A stretch of 64,000 bases of DNA from Bacteroidota bacterium (lineage in GTDB: Bacteria > Bacteroidota > Bacteroidia > Bacteroidales > FEN-979), in the NCBI GenBank assembly GCA_026391835.1, contig JAPLDF010000077.1, forward strand, positions 1 to 64,000, read 5' to 3'. The notes beneath the pieces were generated by a model. That model was not told the DNA's origin. It ran no database searches and saw only the letters and a list, made by a program, of their open reading frames with translations. Numbering within the stretch: the first letter of the stretch is position 1; each line of letters starts with the position of its first letter. Shown here piece by piece: positions 6,816 to 16,101 of this stretch. The translations under genes and the position numbers were made by a program.

Positions 6816-9287
6816 ATGAAATTCTTGGTTGTTACAATTATCTTATCCGGGGCGCTTTTCTTCTCAGGATATGCACAGCAAACTGTGACTATACAACCGG
6901 GACCAGCCGACGGGATCGACTGCTATATCAACAGCGCGTTTCCGGATTTGACAGGTGGATTGAATGAGGGACTGGTAGCCTGTGCGTGGACTTTCAGTGG
7001 TGAATTTGGTATCGGCCGGTCCCTGGTAAAATTTGATCTGACTGCCATTCCTGCCGGGGCCACCATTCTCAATGCCCGTCTCACACTCTATTTTGATGCA
7101 TCCGTGGCAATCGGCCAGCAATATGGTGCGAATGCGAGCTATTTGCAGGCGATCACCGCCGACTGGGACCAGATGACCACGACCTGGAACAATAAACCTC
7201 CTGTGACAACACTCGGCCAGGTTTCCATTCCTGCCACACTGACCACAACATCGGATTTAGCCGATATCGATATGACCGCGATGGTACAGGGCTGGGTGAA
7301 TGATCCGGCAACAAATTTCGGGTTCATGCATCGCATGCAGGTTGAAGTGACCTATTGCAGTGAGGTCTATGCTTCAAGCAATAAACCGGTTGCGACGATG
7401 CGTCCCAAACTGGTGGTGACTTATGAATGTGATCTTCCCGTTGCACTGGGTGCGGACAGGACAGTTTGTTCGGGCAATTCCACCACGTTTGATGCCGGAT
7501 ACTGTTCCGGCTGTACCTATCTGTGGGCAAACCTGACTACCGGGCAGCCGAATATCGGCACAGGGCAGACCTATACAACCGGTATTGCAGGGGAGTACCA
7601 GGCTACTGTCGTGGGTTCGAATGGCTGCGAGGGAAGTGATGTTATACAGTTATTTGTCGATCCGCTGCTCCCTGTCAGCGTAACCAATTCCGGGTCAGCC
7701 AATTTTATCTGTTCAGGCACCCCGGTGACCTTTACGGCCATACCGGTGAACGGTGGAACAACGCCGGCTTATCAATGGGCAGTAAATGGATTGAATGTTC
7801 CCGGCGCAACCAATTCAACGTACTCCTTCATCCCTTCCAACGACAACACGATCGAATGCATAATGACTTCCAGTGAGCCTTGCGCAATCGGAAACCCGGC
7901 GACCTCAAACGTCATCACCATGACCGCCAACACGTTGTTACCGGTGGGCCTGTCGGTGGCGGCCTCATCAAACCCGGTTTGCAGCGGCACACCGGTTACG
8001 TTTGCTGCCACACCGGTGAACGGCGGAACACTCCCGGCTTTTCAATGGATAGTGAATGGTGCAAATGTTCCAGGCGCCACCAATCCAACCTACATTTTCA
8101 TCCCTTCAAATGGCAACACGATCGAATGCATGTTTACTTCCAATGAAACATGCGCCATCGGAAACCCCGCCACCTCGAATACCATCACCTTGAACGTTAA
8201 CCCGCGGTTGCCGGTGAGCATTTCCATTGCAGTATCAGCGAACCCGGTGTGTGCCGGAACTTCGGTTACCTTCACTGCAACACCTGTGAACGGGGGGCCT
8301 GCACCCGGCTACCAGTGGATGGTCGGCGGTGGCGTTAATGGCACAAGCAGCGAAATATTCAACTATATTCCCGTTGCAGGTGACCTGGTATCCTGCGTGT
8401 TGAATTCAGCCCTGGCTTGTGTGAGCAACAATCCGGCCTCTTCAGACAATATAATGATGTCGACCTACCCGTTACCCGATGTAACCTTTGGCATCTGTTT
8501 CGACAACATCACAGCCACCAATGCCAAACCTTTCAAACTAAAAGGAGGCTTGCCATTGGGTGGAACTTACAGCGGACCGGGCGTCAATTCATTCACCGGC
8601 ACCTTCGATCCCGGTGTAGCCGGAATCGGGATGCACCCGATCAGATATAGCTATATTAACACGTATTCCTGCAGTTCCGCTGCCACCGTGCATATTGAAA
8701 ACCGCCCAGCTTCCTCCTTCACCTGCGGAAGCCTGCTCACCGACATCCGCGACAACAAAACCTATCCAACGGTTCAGATCGGATCCCAATGCTGGATGCA
8801 GGGGAATTTGGGTTTCGGATTTTCGATTTCGGAATTGGTGCCGCAAACCGACAACTGTGTAGTAGAAAATTACCTTCGAAATTCAAAATTCGTTGATCAA
8901 TATTCAATATTCTACCAGTGGGACGAACTCATGCGTTACACCCCCTCCCAATCCTCCCAGGGGCTCTGTCCCGCAGGCTGGCATGTACCGACATCCGCCG
9001 AGTGGGATCAATTGCTCTCATTCAGCGACGGCGCGGGCCTTGCCGGCGGCACCCTGAAGGACATGCTGCTGTCCAATGGCTTTCAGTCAGAACAATATGG
9101 CATTTTCTACCTGAACACAGTGTGGAGTTTTACCACCGGGACAACCGCCGGATCGATGTACTGGACCTCCACCCCGTCGGGCACGACACGCGCAGTGGCA
9201 AGAGGGATGAATGATTTCAACCTGAGTGTTTCTAGGTATGAGGGAGCGAGGGGAGATGCGTTCCCGGTGAGATGTATAATAGATTGA
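6816..9287 (+). CDS. Secreted DNRLRE / Ig-like repeat / FISUMP protein
   Basis: An 823-residue exported protein with a signal peptide (MKFLVVTIILSGALFFSGYAQ). Residues about 20-205 form a DNRLRE-type beta-sandwich (RSLVKFDLTAIPAGATILNARLTLYFD). A PKD/Ig-like region with paired cysteines follows to about 285. Three Ig-like repeats come next (about 286-550), each with TPVNGG..P.YQW. Residues about 635-823 are a FISUMP domain: KTYPTVQIGSQCWMQGNL, LCPAGWHVPTSAEWDQL and a final FPVRCI. There is no type IX sorting tail, so the export route beyond the inner membrane is unclear. The same Ig-like module occurs near the C-terminus of the giant protein at 40707. A strong RBS (GGAGG) precedes the ATG. 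Confidence 0.87.
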   Translation: MKFLVVTIILSGALFFSGYAQQTVTIQPGPADGIDCYINSAFPDLTGGLNEGLVACAWTFSGEFGIGRSLVKFDLTAIPAGATILNARLTLYFDASVAIGQQYGANASYLQAITADWDQMTTTWNNKPPVTTLGQVSIPATLTTTSDLADIDMTAMVQGWVNDPATNFGFMHRMQVEVTYCSEVYASSNKPVATMRPKLVVTYECDLPVALGADRTVCSGNSTTFDAGYCSGCTYLWANLTTGQPNIGTGQTYTTGIAGEYQATVVGSNGCEGSDVIQLFVDPLLPVSVTNSGSANFICSGTPVTFTAIPVNGGTTPAYQWAVNGLNVPGATNSTYSFIPSNDNTIECIMTSSEPCAIGNPATSNVITMTANTLLPVGLSVAASSNPVCSGTPVTFAATPVNGGTLPAFQWIVNGANVPGATNPTYIFIPSNGNTIECMFTSNETCAIGNPATSNTITLNVNPRLPVSISIAVSANPVCAGTSVTFTATPVNGGPAPGYQWMVGGGVNGTSSEIFNYIPVAGDLVSCVLNSALACVSNNPASSDNIMMSTYPLPDVTFGICFDNITATNAKPFKLKGGLPLGGTYSGPGVNSFTGTFDPGVAGIGMHPIRYSYINTYSCSSAATVHIENRPASSFTCGSLLTDIRDNKTYPTVQIGSQCWMQGNLGFGFSISELVPQTDNCVVENYLRNSKFVDQYSIFYQWDELMRYTPSQSSQGLCPAGWHVPTSAEWDQLLSFSDGAGLAGGTLKDMLLSNGFQSEQYGIFYLNTVWSFTTGTTAGSMYWTSTPSGTTRAVARGMNDFNLSVSRYEGARGDAFPVRCIID

Positions 9288-9321
9288 CAGAATTATCCGT
9301 TTGAATAACCTGATAATCCTG

Positions 9322-9329
9322 TAAATTTG
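9322..9329 (+). promoter_or_regulatory. TAnnTTTG promoter of hddA
   Basis: TAAATTTG with TTTG at 9300-9303 as a -33 element (18-base spacing). The predicted start is near 9335, 35 bases before hddA. Confidence 0.65.
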
Positions 9330-9369
9330 CAGTGACGATTGCCGTTTTTTCGTACCAAACATTCAACAC

Positions 9370-10392
9370 ATGATCATTCGCAGCAAAGCCCCCCTGCGCC
9401 TTGGCCTGGCCGGCGGAGGCACCGATGTGGCCCCCTTTTCGGAACTCTATGGCGGCGCCATCCTCAATGCCACCATCAGCATGTACGCCTATGCCACCAT
9501 CCAGCCCAGAAGCGACGGCAGGATCGTACTCAATTCCATGGATAAAAAGGAGTTTTACAACCTGGAAGCAACGGATCACCTGGCCATCGACGGCAACCTT
9601 GACCTTCACAAGGGAATCTATAACCGGGTTGTCAGTGACTATTCTAAAAAGCCGCTTTCATTCGAATTGTCGACCTATGTGGATGCTCCCCCGGGCTCGG
9701 GGCTGGGCACCTCCTCAACCCTGGTGGTGGCCATCGTGGGGGCATTTGCCGAATGGCTCAACCTCCCGATGGGGGAGTACGACCTGGCGCATCTTGCCTA
9801 TGAGATCGAACGCAATGACCTGGGAATGGCCGGCGGTAAACAGGATCAGTATGCAGCAACATTTGGCGGCGTTAATTTCATGGAGTTTTCAAGGGAAGAT
9901 AAGGTGATCGTAAACCCATTGAGAATCAGGGAGAAGTACCTCGATGAACTTGCCCACAACCTGATCCTTTACCATACGGAGACAAGCAGGCTCTCTTCAA
10001 AAATCATCGAGCAGCAGACTAAAAACGTACTTGCAAAAAATGTGAAATCCCTGGAAGCCATGCACAAGCTTAAAGACCAGGCCGTGATGATGAAGGAGGC
10101 CATCCTGATGGGCGAACTTGATAAAATCGGCGAAATACTCGATTTCGGCTGGCAATTTAAAAAGAACCTTGCCGAAGGTGTCAGCAACAGTTTCATTGAC
10201 GAAATTTATGAAACGGCCATGAACAACGGCGCCACCGGGGGAAAGATTTCTGGTGCCGGCGGCGGGGGGTTTATGTTTTTCTATTGCCCGGGGAACAACC
10301 GTTCAAAAGTAATTGAATCACTCAACAGGTTCGGCGGACAGACAAAACGGTACGAGTTTACATCGAAGGGGCTTTCGACGTGGACCATATGA
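9370..10392 (+). CDS. hddA: D-glycero-alpha-D-manno-heptose 7-phosphate kinase (GHMP family)
   Basis: A 340-residue GHMP kinase predicted to phosphorylate heptose 7-phosphate at C1, giving the 1,7-bisphosphate with alpha anomery. Visible motifs are RSKAPLRLGLAGGGTDV at the N-terminus, the ATP loop PPGSGLGTSSTLVVA (GHMP motif 2), and the C-terminal KISGAGGGGFMFFYC (motif 3). The GGGTD signature separates this group from galacto- and mevalonate kinases and is shared with L-fucose kinases. Neighbouring gmhA, hddC and gmhB fix the assignment to the GDP-heptose route. It has its own promoter and a 104-base gap before gmhA. Confidence 0.9.
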   Translation: MIIRSKAPLRLGLAGGGTDVAPFSELYGGAILNATISMYAYATIQPRSDGRIVLNSMDKKEFYNLEATDHLAIDGNLDLHKGIYNRVVSDYSKKPLSFELSTYVDAPPGSGLGTSSTLVVAIVGAFAEWLNLPMGEYDLAHLAYEIERNDLGMAGGKQDQYAATFGGVNFMEFSREDKVIVNPLRIREKYLDELAHNLILYHTETSRLSSKIIEQQTKNVLAKNVKSLEAMHKLKDQAVMMKEAILMGELDKIGEILDFGWQFKKNLAEGVSNSFIDEIYETAMNNGATGGKISGAGGGGFMFFYCPGNNRSKVIESLNRFGGQTKRYEFTSKGLSTWTI

Positions 10393-10453
10393 CGCCTGCT
10401 CCCGCCTTCTCAAACGAAAATCGCTGCAGGAGATAATTCATTACGAAAGTTTT

Positions 10454-10461
10454 TAACTTTG
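10454..10461 (+). promoter_or_regulatory. TAnnTTTG promoter of gmhA-hddC-gmhB
   Basis: TAACTTTG, 35 bases before the ATG at 10497, in the gap after hddA. Confidence 0.6.
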
Positions 10462-10496
10462 CCATTTTACAATTTTACCATTTTAGCAGTTGAATT

Positions 10497-11075
10497 ATGC
10501 GAATCATAGAATCCATCAAAGAATCCATAGAAGTAAAGCAGAAAATCCTGACGAACTCATACCTCATCAGCGATATCCGTAAAATTGCCGTGGCCTGTGC
10601 CAATGCATTTTCCAGGGGGAACAAGGTTCTGTTCTGCGGAAATGGCGGCAGTGCGGCCGATGCACAGCACCTTGCCGCCGAGTTTTCCGGCCGGTTCTAT
10701 TACGATCGCCCGCCTTTGCCTGCCGAAGCGCTTCATGTGAACAGTTCGTTTCTGACGGCAGTAGCCAACGACTATTCCTACGACGAGGTGTATGCCAGGT
10801 TGCTTAAAGGCATCGGTAAAGAGGGAGATGTGCTGATCGGGCTTTCCACCTCCGGAAATTCGAAAAACATCATCCGGGCGTTTGAAGTGGCCAGGGAACT
10901 GCGAATGACCACCGTGGGACTGACGGGTGAGACCGGCGGGGACCTGGCCGGTTTGTGCGATTACCTGATCAACATACCTTCACGGGATACGCCCCGCATC
11001 CAGGAATCTCAAATCATGGTAGGACATATTATCTGTGATTTGGTTGAGTCAACCCTGTTTCCCAAAGAGGGCTGA
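10497..11075 (+). CDS. gmhA: Sedoheptulose 7-phosphate isomerase
   Basis: A 192-residue SIS-domain enzyme converting sedoheptulose 7-phosphate to D-glycero-D-manno-heptose 7-phosphate. Motifs are FCGNGGSAADAQHLAAEFSGRF (substrate-binding loop with His and Glu), LIGLSTSGNSKNI (SIS phosphate-binding loop) and the C-terminal QESQIMVGHIICDLVE with the catalytic His. The length matches E. coli GmhA. Two bases separate its stop from the GTG of hddC, so they are in one operon. Confidence 0.95.
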   Translation: MRIIESIKESIEVKQKILTNSYLISDIRKIAVACANAFSRGNKVLFCGNGGSAADAQHLAAEFSGRFYYDRPPLPAEALHVNSSFLTAVANDYSYDEVYARLLKGIGKEGDVLIGLSTSGNSKNIIRAFEVARELRMTTVGLTGETGGDLAGLCDYLINIPSRDTPRIQESQIMVGHIICDLVESTLFPKEG

Positions 11076-11077
11076 CC

Positions 11078-11779
11078 GTGGAAGCCATTGTTCTTGCCGG
11101 AGGTTTCGGTACCCGTCTGCAAAAGATGGTGAGTGATGTCCCAAAATCGATGGCGCTGATCAACCAGAGGCCATTCCTGGAATATCTCTTCGATTACCTT
11201 GTTTTACAGGGAGTTACAAGTATTGTCCTGTCGGTTGGGTACAAGCATGAGATGATCTCGGGGCATTTCGGGGAGCAGTATAAAACACTTTCAATTCAGT
11301 ACGCGATTGAAACAGAACCCCTTGGAACAGGGGGTGGCATCCGGCTCGCGCTGTGGAAAATCAACGGTTTGCGCGCCCTGGTGATGAATGGCGACAGCCT
11401 GTTTAAGCTTGATTACAAAGCCCTGATGGAGTTTCACCTGAAGAAAAAAGCAGACGCGACGCTGGCACTCAGGAAGCTGAAAGATACAGGGAGGTATGGC
11501 CGGGTATCAGTAAACCGTTCAAGGCGCATCACGGGATTTGAAGAAAAAGGCCTCTCCGCTGCCCCCGGCTATATCAATGGCGGCGTTTACATTGTTGAAA
11601 AATACTTCCTGATGGAACCCGAATTCAGGGGCAGGTTCTCCATGGAAAAGGATTGCTTTGAACAATATTATCCGGCTGCGAACTTCTTCGGCTTTCCGGC
11701 CGAAGGCTATTTTCTCGATATTGGCATCCCCGAAGACTATTTGAAAGCCCAACATGAATTTGCATCCTTTACAGATTGA
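11078..11779 (+). CDS. hddC: D-glycero-alpha-D-manno-heptose 1-phosphate guanylyltransferase
   Basis: A 233-residue nucleotidyltransferase expected to make GDP-D-glycero-alpha-D-manno-heptose from heptose 1-phosphate and GTP. The signature AIVLAGGFGTRLQKMVSDVPKSM is at the very N-terminus, with the metal-binding VMNGDSLF near residue 105 and a second acidic site, LDIGIPEDY, near the end. The start is GTG at 11078: the NTP-binding loop begins at residue 3, so no longer start is needed. The gene overlaps gmhB by 26 bases. The GDP rather than ADP donor is inferred from the hddA partner and family resemblance. Confidence 0.9.
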   Translation: MEAIVLAGGFGTRLQKMVSDVPKSMALINQRPFLEYLFDYLVLQGVTSIVLSVGYKHEMISGHFGEQYKTLSIQYAIETEPLGTGGGIRLALWKINGLRALVMNGDSLFKLDYKALMEFHLKKKADATLALRKLKDTGRYGRVSVNRSRRITGFEEKGLSAAPGYINGGVYIVEKYFLMEPEFRGRFSMEKDCFEQYYPAANFFGFPAEGYFLDIGIPEDYLKAQHEFASFTD

Positions 11780-12308
11780 CCGCAGCTGGACATTGTTCCT
11801 CGACCGGGATGGGGTGATCAACCGCCGCATCGTGGATGATTATGTCAAAACCTGGGAGCAGTTCGAATTTTTACCCGGCGTACCCGAGGCGATCAGGAGG
11901 TTCCACCAGGTATTCGGGAGGATCATCGTGGTAAGCAACCAGCAGGGAGTAGGCAAGGGGTGGATGCACGACCGGGATGTACAATCCATTCACCAGCGCA
12001 TGATGCAGGAAATCAGCACTGCCGGGGGAAAAATCGATGCTGTGTTCTATTCGCCGCATCTCCAGTCAGATCATTCGGTGATGCGTAAACCCAATATCGG
12101 CATGGCCCTGAAGGCCCGCAGGCAATTTCCGGAGATCCGCTTAAACCGTTCGGTAATGGCCGGTGACTCCCTGTCAGACATGATCTTCGGCAAACGTGCC
12201 GGCATGCCCACAGTGCTCATCCTGCCGGATGCCACACTTGCAAGGCGGCACCCCCGGCTGGTAGATTTTATTTTCCCTGACCTGATATCCATGGCTGATG
12301 CATTATAA
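11754..12308 (+). CDS. gmhB: D-glycero-D-manno-heptose 1,7-bisphosphate 7-phosphatase
   Basis: A 184-residue HAD phosphatase of the histidinol-phosphatase-like group. The catalytic motif LFLDRDGVINRR appears near residue 16, motif II as VVSNQQGVGKGW, motif III with MRKPNIGM, and motif IV as MAGDSLSDMIFGKRAGMPTVL. It removes the 7-phosphate between HddA and HddC. The usual Cys/His zinc knuckle of GmhB is not evident between motifs II and III (only a single His in SPHLQSDHSV), suggesting a zinc-free variant. It ends the heptose operon. Confidence 0.9.
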   Translation: MNLHPLQIDRSWTLFLDRDGVINRRIVDDYVKTWEQFEFLPGVPEAIRRFHQVFGRIIVVSNQQGVGKGWMHDRDVQSIHQRMMQEISTAGGKIDAVFYSPHLQSDHSVMRKPNIGMALKARRQFPEIRLNRSVMAGDSLSDMIFGKRAGMPTVLILPDATLARRHPRLVDFIFPDLISMADAL

Positions 12309-12335
12309 CCGGTTCAGGAGAGACGCGGCGGGCCG

Positions 12336-12385
12336 GTACAGCCGCGGCATGCCGCGGCTTGTACAGACGCGGCATGCCGCGGCTC
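12336..12385. repeat. Two tandem 25-bp GC-rich palindromic units
   Basis: Units 12336-12360 and 12361-12385 share GTACAGnCGCGGCATGCCGCGGCT. The first contains an 18-bp perfect palindrome (12341-12358) and the second a 12-bp one (12369-12380). They lie between gmhB and the symporter and stand out in GC content. REP-like elements with this core occur in many bacteria. They may also act as a transcript 3' end, although no T-run follows. Confidence 0.75.
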
Positions 12386-12422
12386 TACGAAAAAACATTC
12401 ACAATTTAATTGATACACACAA

Positions 12423-13889
12423 TTGACCCCAACCATCATCCTCCTCTGCTTTCTCGCCTACACCGCCATCCTGTTCGTCATTACCTGGCTTACCGCCCGC
12501 AAATCGACCAACCGCAGCTTTTTCCTTGGTAATAAGGCGTCGCCGTGGTTCGTGGTTGCCTATGGCATGATCGGGGCCTCCATGTCGGGTGTTACCTTCA
12601 TGTCGGTGCCGGGGTGGGTGGGAACCGCAAACTTTTCGTACATGATGGTGGTGATCGGGTATGTGTTCGGTTACCTTGTGATCGGGAATGTACTGCTGCC
12701 GCTCTATTACAGGCTGAACCTCACATCGATCTATTCTTACCTTGAAACACGCTTCGGCTTCTGGTCTTACCGGACAGGGGCGTTTTATTTTATCCTGTCG
12801 CGCACCATCGGTGCCTCATTCAGGATGTTCCTCGTGGTGAATGTCCTGCAGGTATTCATCTTCGATGCATGGAACATCCCCTTCTTTGTGACAGTCATGA
12901 TATTCATCATCCTGATACTTCTTTACACCTTCAAGGGAGGCATTAAAACAATCATCTGGACCGATACCATTCAAACCACCTTCATGCTGCTGTCGCTGGT
13001 GCTGTCAATTTATCTGATCATCAGCAGCATGGGGCTGAATCTCGGGGAGATGGTGAACAAGGTGTATTCAAGCACCTACTCGAAAATGATCTTTACCGAT
13101 TGGAGTGACAAGCGGTTTTTCCTCAAGGAGCTCTTTAGCGGGGCATTTATCGCGATTGTCATGACCGGGCTTGACCAGGAGATGATGCAGAAAAACCTTA
13201 GCTGCCGGTCACTCAGAGATGCCCAGAAAAACATGTTTACCTTCACCGGGATCATGGTATTTGTCAATTTTGTGATTCTTTTCCTGGGGGCATGTCTCTA
13301 CCTCTTCATCTCCGAAAAGGGGATCAGCGTACCGGCCAGGACAGATGATCTGTTCCCGGTGATCGCCATAAATCATCTCGGGCCGGTTGCCGGCCTCGTA
13401 TTCCTGATCGGCCTCATCTCTGCAGCCTATCCCAGTGCCGACGGAGCTCTTACGTCGCTGACCACCTCGTTCAGCATCGATTTCCTCGGGATCAACAAAC
13501 GGACAGGGCTGCCGGAAAAAGAGAAGAAACGCATCCGGCAAACGGTTCATATCGCTTTTGCAATCATCCTGCTGATGGTGATCGTACTTTTCAGGGCCAT
13601 CAACGACCGGGCTGTCATCGACAAGTTATTCACTGTTGCAGGGTATACTTACGGGCCATTGCTTGGCCTCTATGCCTTCGGGTTATTCACAAAATATGCC
13701 GTGCGCGACCGCTGGGTGCCCCTGATCGCAATGGTTTCACCGGTAATATGTTTTTTCCTGAGCGAATATTCTGTTTATATCTTCCATGGTTACCGGTTTG
13801 GATTTGAACTGCTGATCTTAAATGGATTTATTACATTTGCCGGGCTGTTCTTTTTCAGAAAGAAGGCATACCCGAAAACTGACGTTTAA
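12423..13889 (+). CDS. Sodium:solute symporter (SSS family)
   Basis: A 488-residue inner membrane transporter with about 13 hydrophobic segments and the LeuT-like fold. Family features are RSFFLGNKASPWFVVAYGMIGASMSG (segment 2, Na+ site region), the glycine-rich GWVGTAN, and SAAYPSADGALTSLTTSF around segment 9 with the Ser/Thr of the sodium site. The start appears to be TTG at 12423; the first membrane segment begins five residues later and no upstream ATG or GTG fits. The substrate cannot be told; sugar, amino acid and sialic acid carriers share these features. Confidence 0.88.
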   Translation: MTPTIILLCFLAYTAILFVITWLTARKSTNRSFFLGNKASPWFVVAYGMIGASMSGVTFMSVPGWVGTANFSYMMVVIGYVFGYLVIGNVLLPLYYRLNLTSIYSYLETRFGFWSYRTGAFYFILSRTIGASFRMFLVVNVLQVFIFDAWNIPFFVTVMIFIILILLYTFKGGIKTIIWTDTIQTTFMLLSLVLSIYLIISSMGLNLGEMVNKVYSSTYSKMIFTDWSDKRFFLKELFSGAFIAIVMTGLDQEMMQKNLSCRSLRDAQKNMFTFTGIMVFVNFVILFLGACLYLFISEKGISVPARTDDLFPVIAINHLGPVAGLVFLIGLISAAYPSADGALTSLTTSFSIDFLGINKRTGLPEKEKKRIRQTVHIAFAIILLMVIVLFRAINDRAVIDKLFTVAGYTYGPLLGLYAFGLFTKYAVRDRWVPLIAMVSPVICFFLSEYSVYIFHGYRFGFELLILNGFITFAGLFFFRKKAYPKTDV

Positions 13890-13901
13890 TTTGATTTTTA
13901 T

Positions 13902-16091
13902 ATGGACAATTTACGTTTTAGAGCCCTGGGGATCGCCATGACGCGCAAGCAGCATGTGGTTGAATTCCCAAACCTCAAGGCTTCCGAATATTTTGGCGAA
14001 CTTACGTTTAACAAGGCTGCCATGCGCGAATACCTTACCGAAGAGGCATTCAACCAGGTGATGAACTCCATTGAAAAAGGGGAGAAGATCGACCGGAAAA
14101 TTGCCGACCAGGTTGCTGCTGGCATCAAAGCCTGGGCCATCAGCAACGGGGCCACCCATTACACGCACTGGTTTCTGCCTTTGACAGGCGCCACAGCCGA
14201 AAAACATGATGCGTTTGTTGACCCCGTGGAGGGAGGCAAAGGCATCGAAAAATTCAGGGGCAACGAACTTACACAGCAGGAACCCGACGCATCCAGTTTC
14301 CCAAGCGGCGGCATCAGGAGCACCTTCGAGGCCCGCGGCTATACCGCATGGGACCCCACTTCGCCGGCCTTTATCATGGACCGGACCCTGTGCATTCCAA
14401 CGGTTTTCGTATCATATACCGGCGAGTCGCTCGACTATAAAACACCTCTGCTGAAGGCGATCTATTCAATAGATAAAGCAGCCGTGGACATTTGCCAGTA
14501 TTTTGACAAGAATATCACCAAAGTTTTTGCAACACTGGGCTGGGAGCAGGAGTATTTCCTGGTTGACAATGCACTTTACCTTGCCCGGCCCGACCTTGTG
14601 CTGACCGGGAGAACCCTGTTCGGTCACTCTTCGGCCAAGGACCAGCAGCTCGAGGACCATTATTTCGGAACAATCCCGCAACGGGTGCTTGCATTCATGC
14701 AGGAATTTGAATACGAGGCACACCGCCTCGGCATTCCCGTAAAAACACGTCACAATGAGGTGGCGCCCAACCAGTTTGAATGTGCGCCGGTGTTTGAGGA
14801 GGTTAACCTCTCCATCGACCACAACCAGCTGATGATGCACCTGCTTGATAAAATTGCCAGGCATCATGATTTTACCGTCCTGCTCCACGAAAAGCCCTTC
14901 AGCGGGGTGAATGGCTCGGGAAAACACAACAACTGGTCGCTGGCGACAAATACCCGCGAAAACCTGCTCTCCCCGGGAAAAACGCCCAAAGAGAACCTTC
15001 GGTTCCTTGCCTTCCTTGTGAACATACTCAAGGCGGTTCACGATCACTCCGACCTCATCAGGGCGATCATTGCCTCACCGGGCAACGACCACCGCCTGGG
15101 TGCCAATGAGGCGCCTCCTGCCATCATTTCTGTATTTATCGGGACACAACTCACCCAGATGCTTGAAGCCATTGAAACTGCAGATAAGCATACCATGGCT
15201 AAAGCAGCAACCGACAGTGACCTGTTGAAAAATCTCCCGAAGATCCCCGAAATTCTCCTCGACAATACCGACCGTAACCGGACATCACCATTTGCCTTCA
15301 CAGGAAACAAGTTTGAATTCCGTGCCGTAGGATCAGCACAAACCTGTGCCCCGCCGATGATCGTGCTGAACCTTATCGTCGCCGACCAGTTGCGCAAGTT
15401 TAAAATTGAGGTCGATGCACTGATCGCTAAGAAAATGGGGAAAGAGGACGCCCTCTTCCAGGTGATTAAAAAGTACAGCAAGGAATCAAAAAAGATCAGG
15501 TTCGAGGGGAATAATTATTCAGTGGAGTGGGTGAAGGAGGCCGCCAAACGCGGCATGTCGAACCGCAAAACAACCCCGGAAGCGCTGCAGGCGTTCGTTG
15601 ATAAGAAAACAACCGACCTGTTTGAAAGAAACAACGTCCTCTCAAAGCGGGAACTGATGGCACGACATGAGATCGGCCTTGAAAACTACACAAAGAAAAT
15701 CCAGATCGAATCACGCGTGCTGGGCGACCTTGCCGGGAATCACATCATTCCGGTTGCCATCCGTTATCAGAATACCCTCATCGAAAATGTGAAGGGGCTG
15801 AAGCAGGTCCTCGACCTGAAGACCTACGGCAAACTGTCGCAGAACCAGATGGAAACGATCACCGAAATCTCAGAACACGTCGATAAAATTAAAACCTACG
15901 TGAATGAAATGATCGATGCCAGGAAGGCCGCCAACCTGCTGCATGAGCCTGATGAAAAGGCTTTTGCATATTGCGACAAAGTCCTGCCTTTCTTTGAAAA
16001 GATCAGGTCGCATGCCGATAAGCTGGAACTGCTTGTTGATGACGAACTCTGGCCCTTGCCAAAATACCGTGAACTGTTATTTACACGATAA
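13902..16091 (+). CDS. glnN: Glutamine synthetase type III
   Basis: A 729-residue enzyme that forms glutamine from glutamate, ammonia and ATP. The length and sequence are those of GSIII, the form typical of Bacteroides and relatives. Visible family motifs are the N-terminal SEYFGELTFN, the GSIII-specific FPSGGIRSTFEARGYTAWD, then LGWEQEYFLVD (metal-binding Glu residues), KTRHNEVAPNQFE, KPFSGVNGSGKHNNW (ATP and glutamate binding) and the C-terminal helical extension with ARHEIGLENYTKKI. It follows the symporter by 12 bases, so it may be co-transcribed. Confidence 0.97.
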   Translation: MDNLRFRALGIAMTRKQHVVEFPNLKASEYFGELTFNKAAMREYLTEEAFNQVMNSIEKGEKIDRKIADQVAAGIKAWAISNGATHYTHWFLPLTGATAEKHDAFVDPVEGGKGIEKFRGNELTQQEPDASSFPSGGIRSTFEARGYTAWDPTSPAFIMDRTLCIPTVFVSYTGESLDYKTPLLKAIYSIDKAAVDICQYFDKNITKVFATLGWEQEYFLVDNALYLARPDLVLTGRTLFGHSSAKDQQLEDHYFGTIPQRVLAFMQEFEYEAHRLGIPVKTRHNEVAPNQFECAPVFEEVNLSIDHNQLMMHLLDKIARHHDFTVLLHEKPFSGVNGSGKHNNWSLATNTRENLLSPGKTPKENLRFLAFLVNILKAVHDHSDLIRAIIASPGNDHRLGANEAPPAIISVFIGTQLTQMLEAIETADKHTMAKAATDSDLLKNLPKIPEILLDNTDRNRTSPFAFTGNKFEFRAVGSAQTCAPPMIVLNLIVADQLRKFKIEVDALIAKKMGKEDALFQVIKKYSKESKKIRFEGNNYSVEWVKEAAKRGMSNRKTTPEALQAFVDKKTTDLFERNNVLSKRELMARHEIGLENYTKKIQIESRVLGDLAGNHIIPVAIRYQNTLIENVKGLKQVLDLKTYGKLSQNQMETITEISEHVDKIKTYVNEMIDARKAANLLHEPDEKAFAYCDKVLPFFEKIRSHADKLELLVDDELWPLPKYRELLFTR

Positions 16092-16101
16092 AACCGGGAG
16101 T

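Noticed and set aside
15916-16101. Extension of the DUF4831 protein into glnN
   Set aside because: The region is coding for GSIII in another frame, and the signal peptide starts at 16102.
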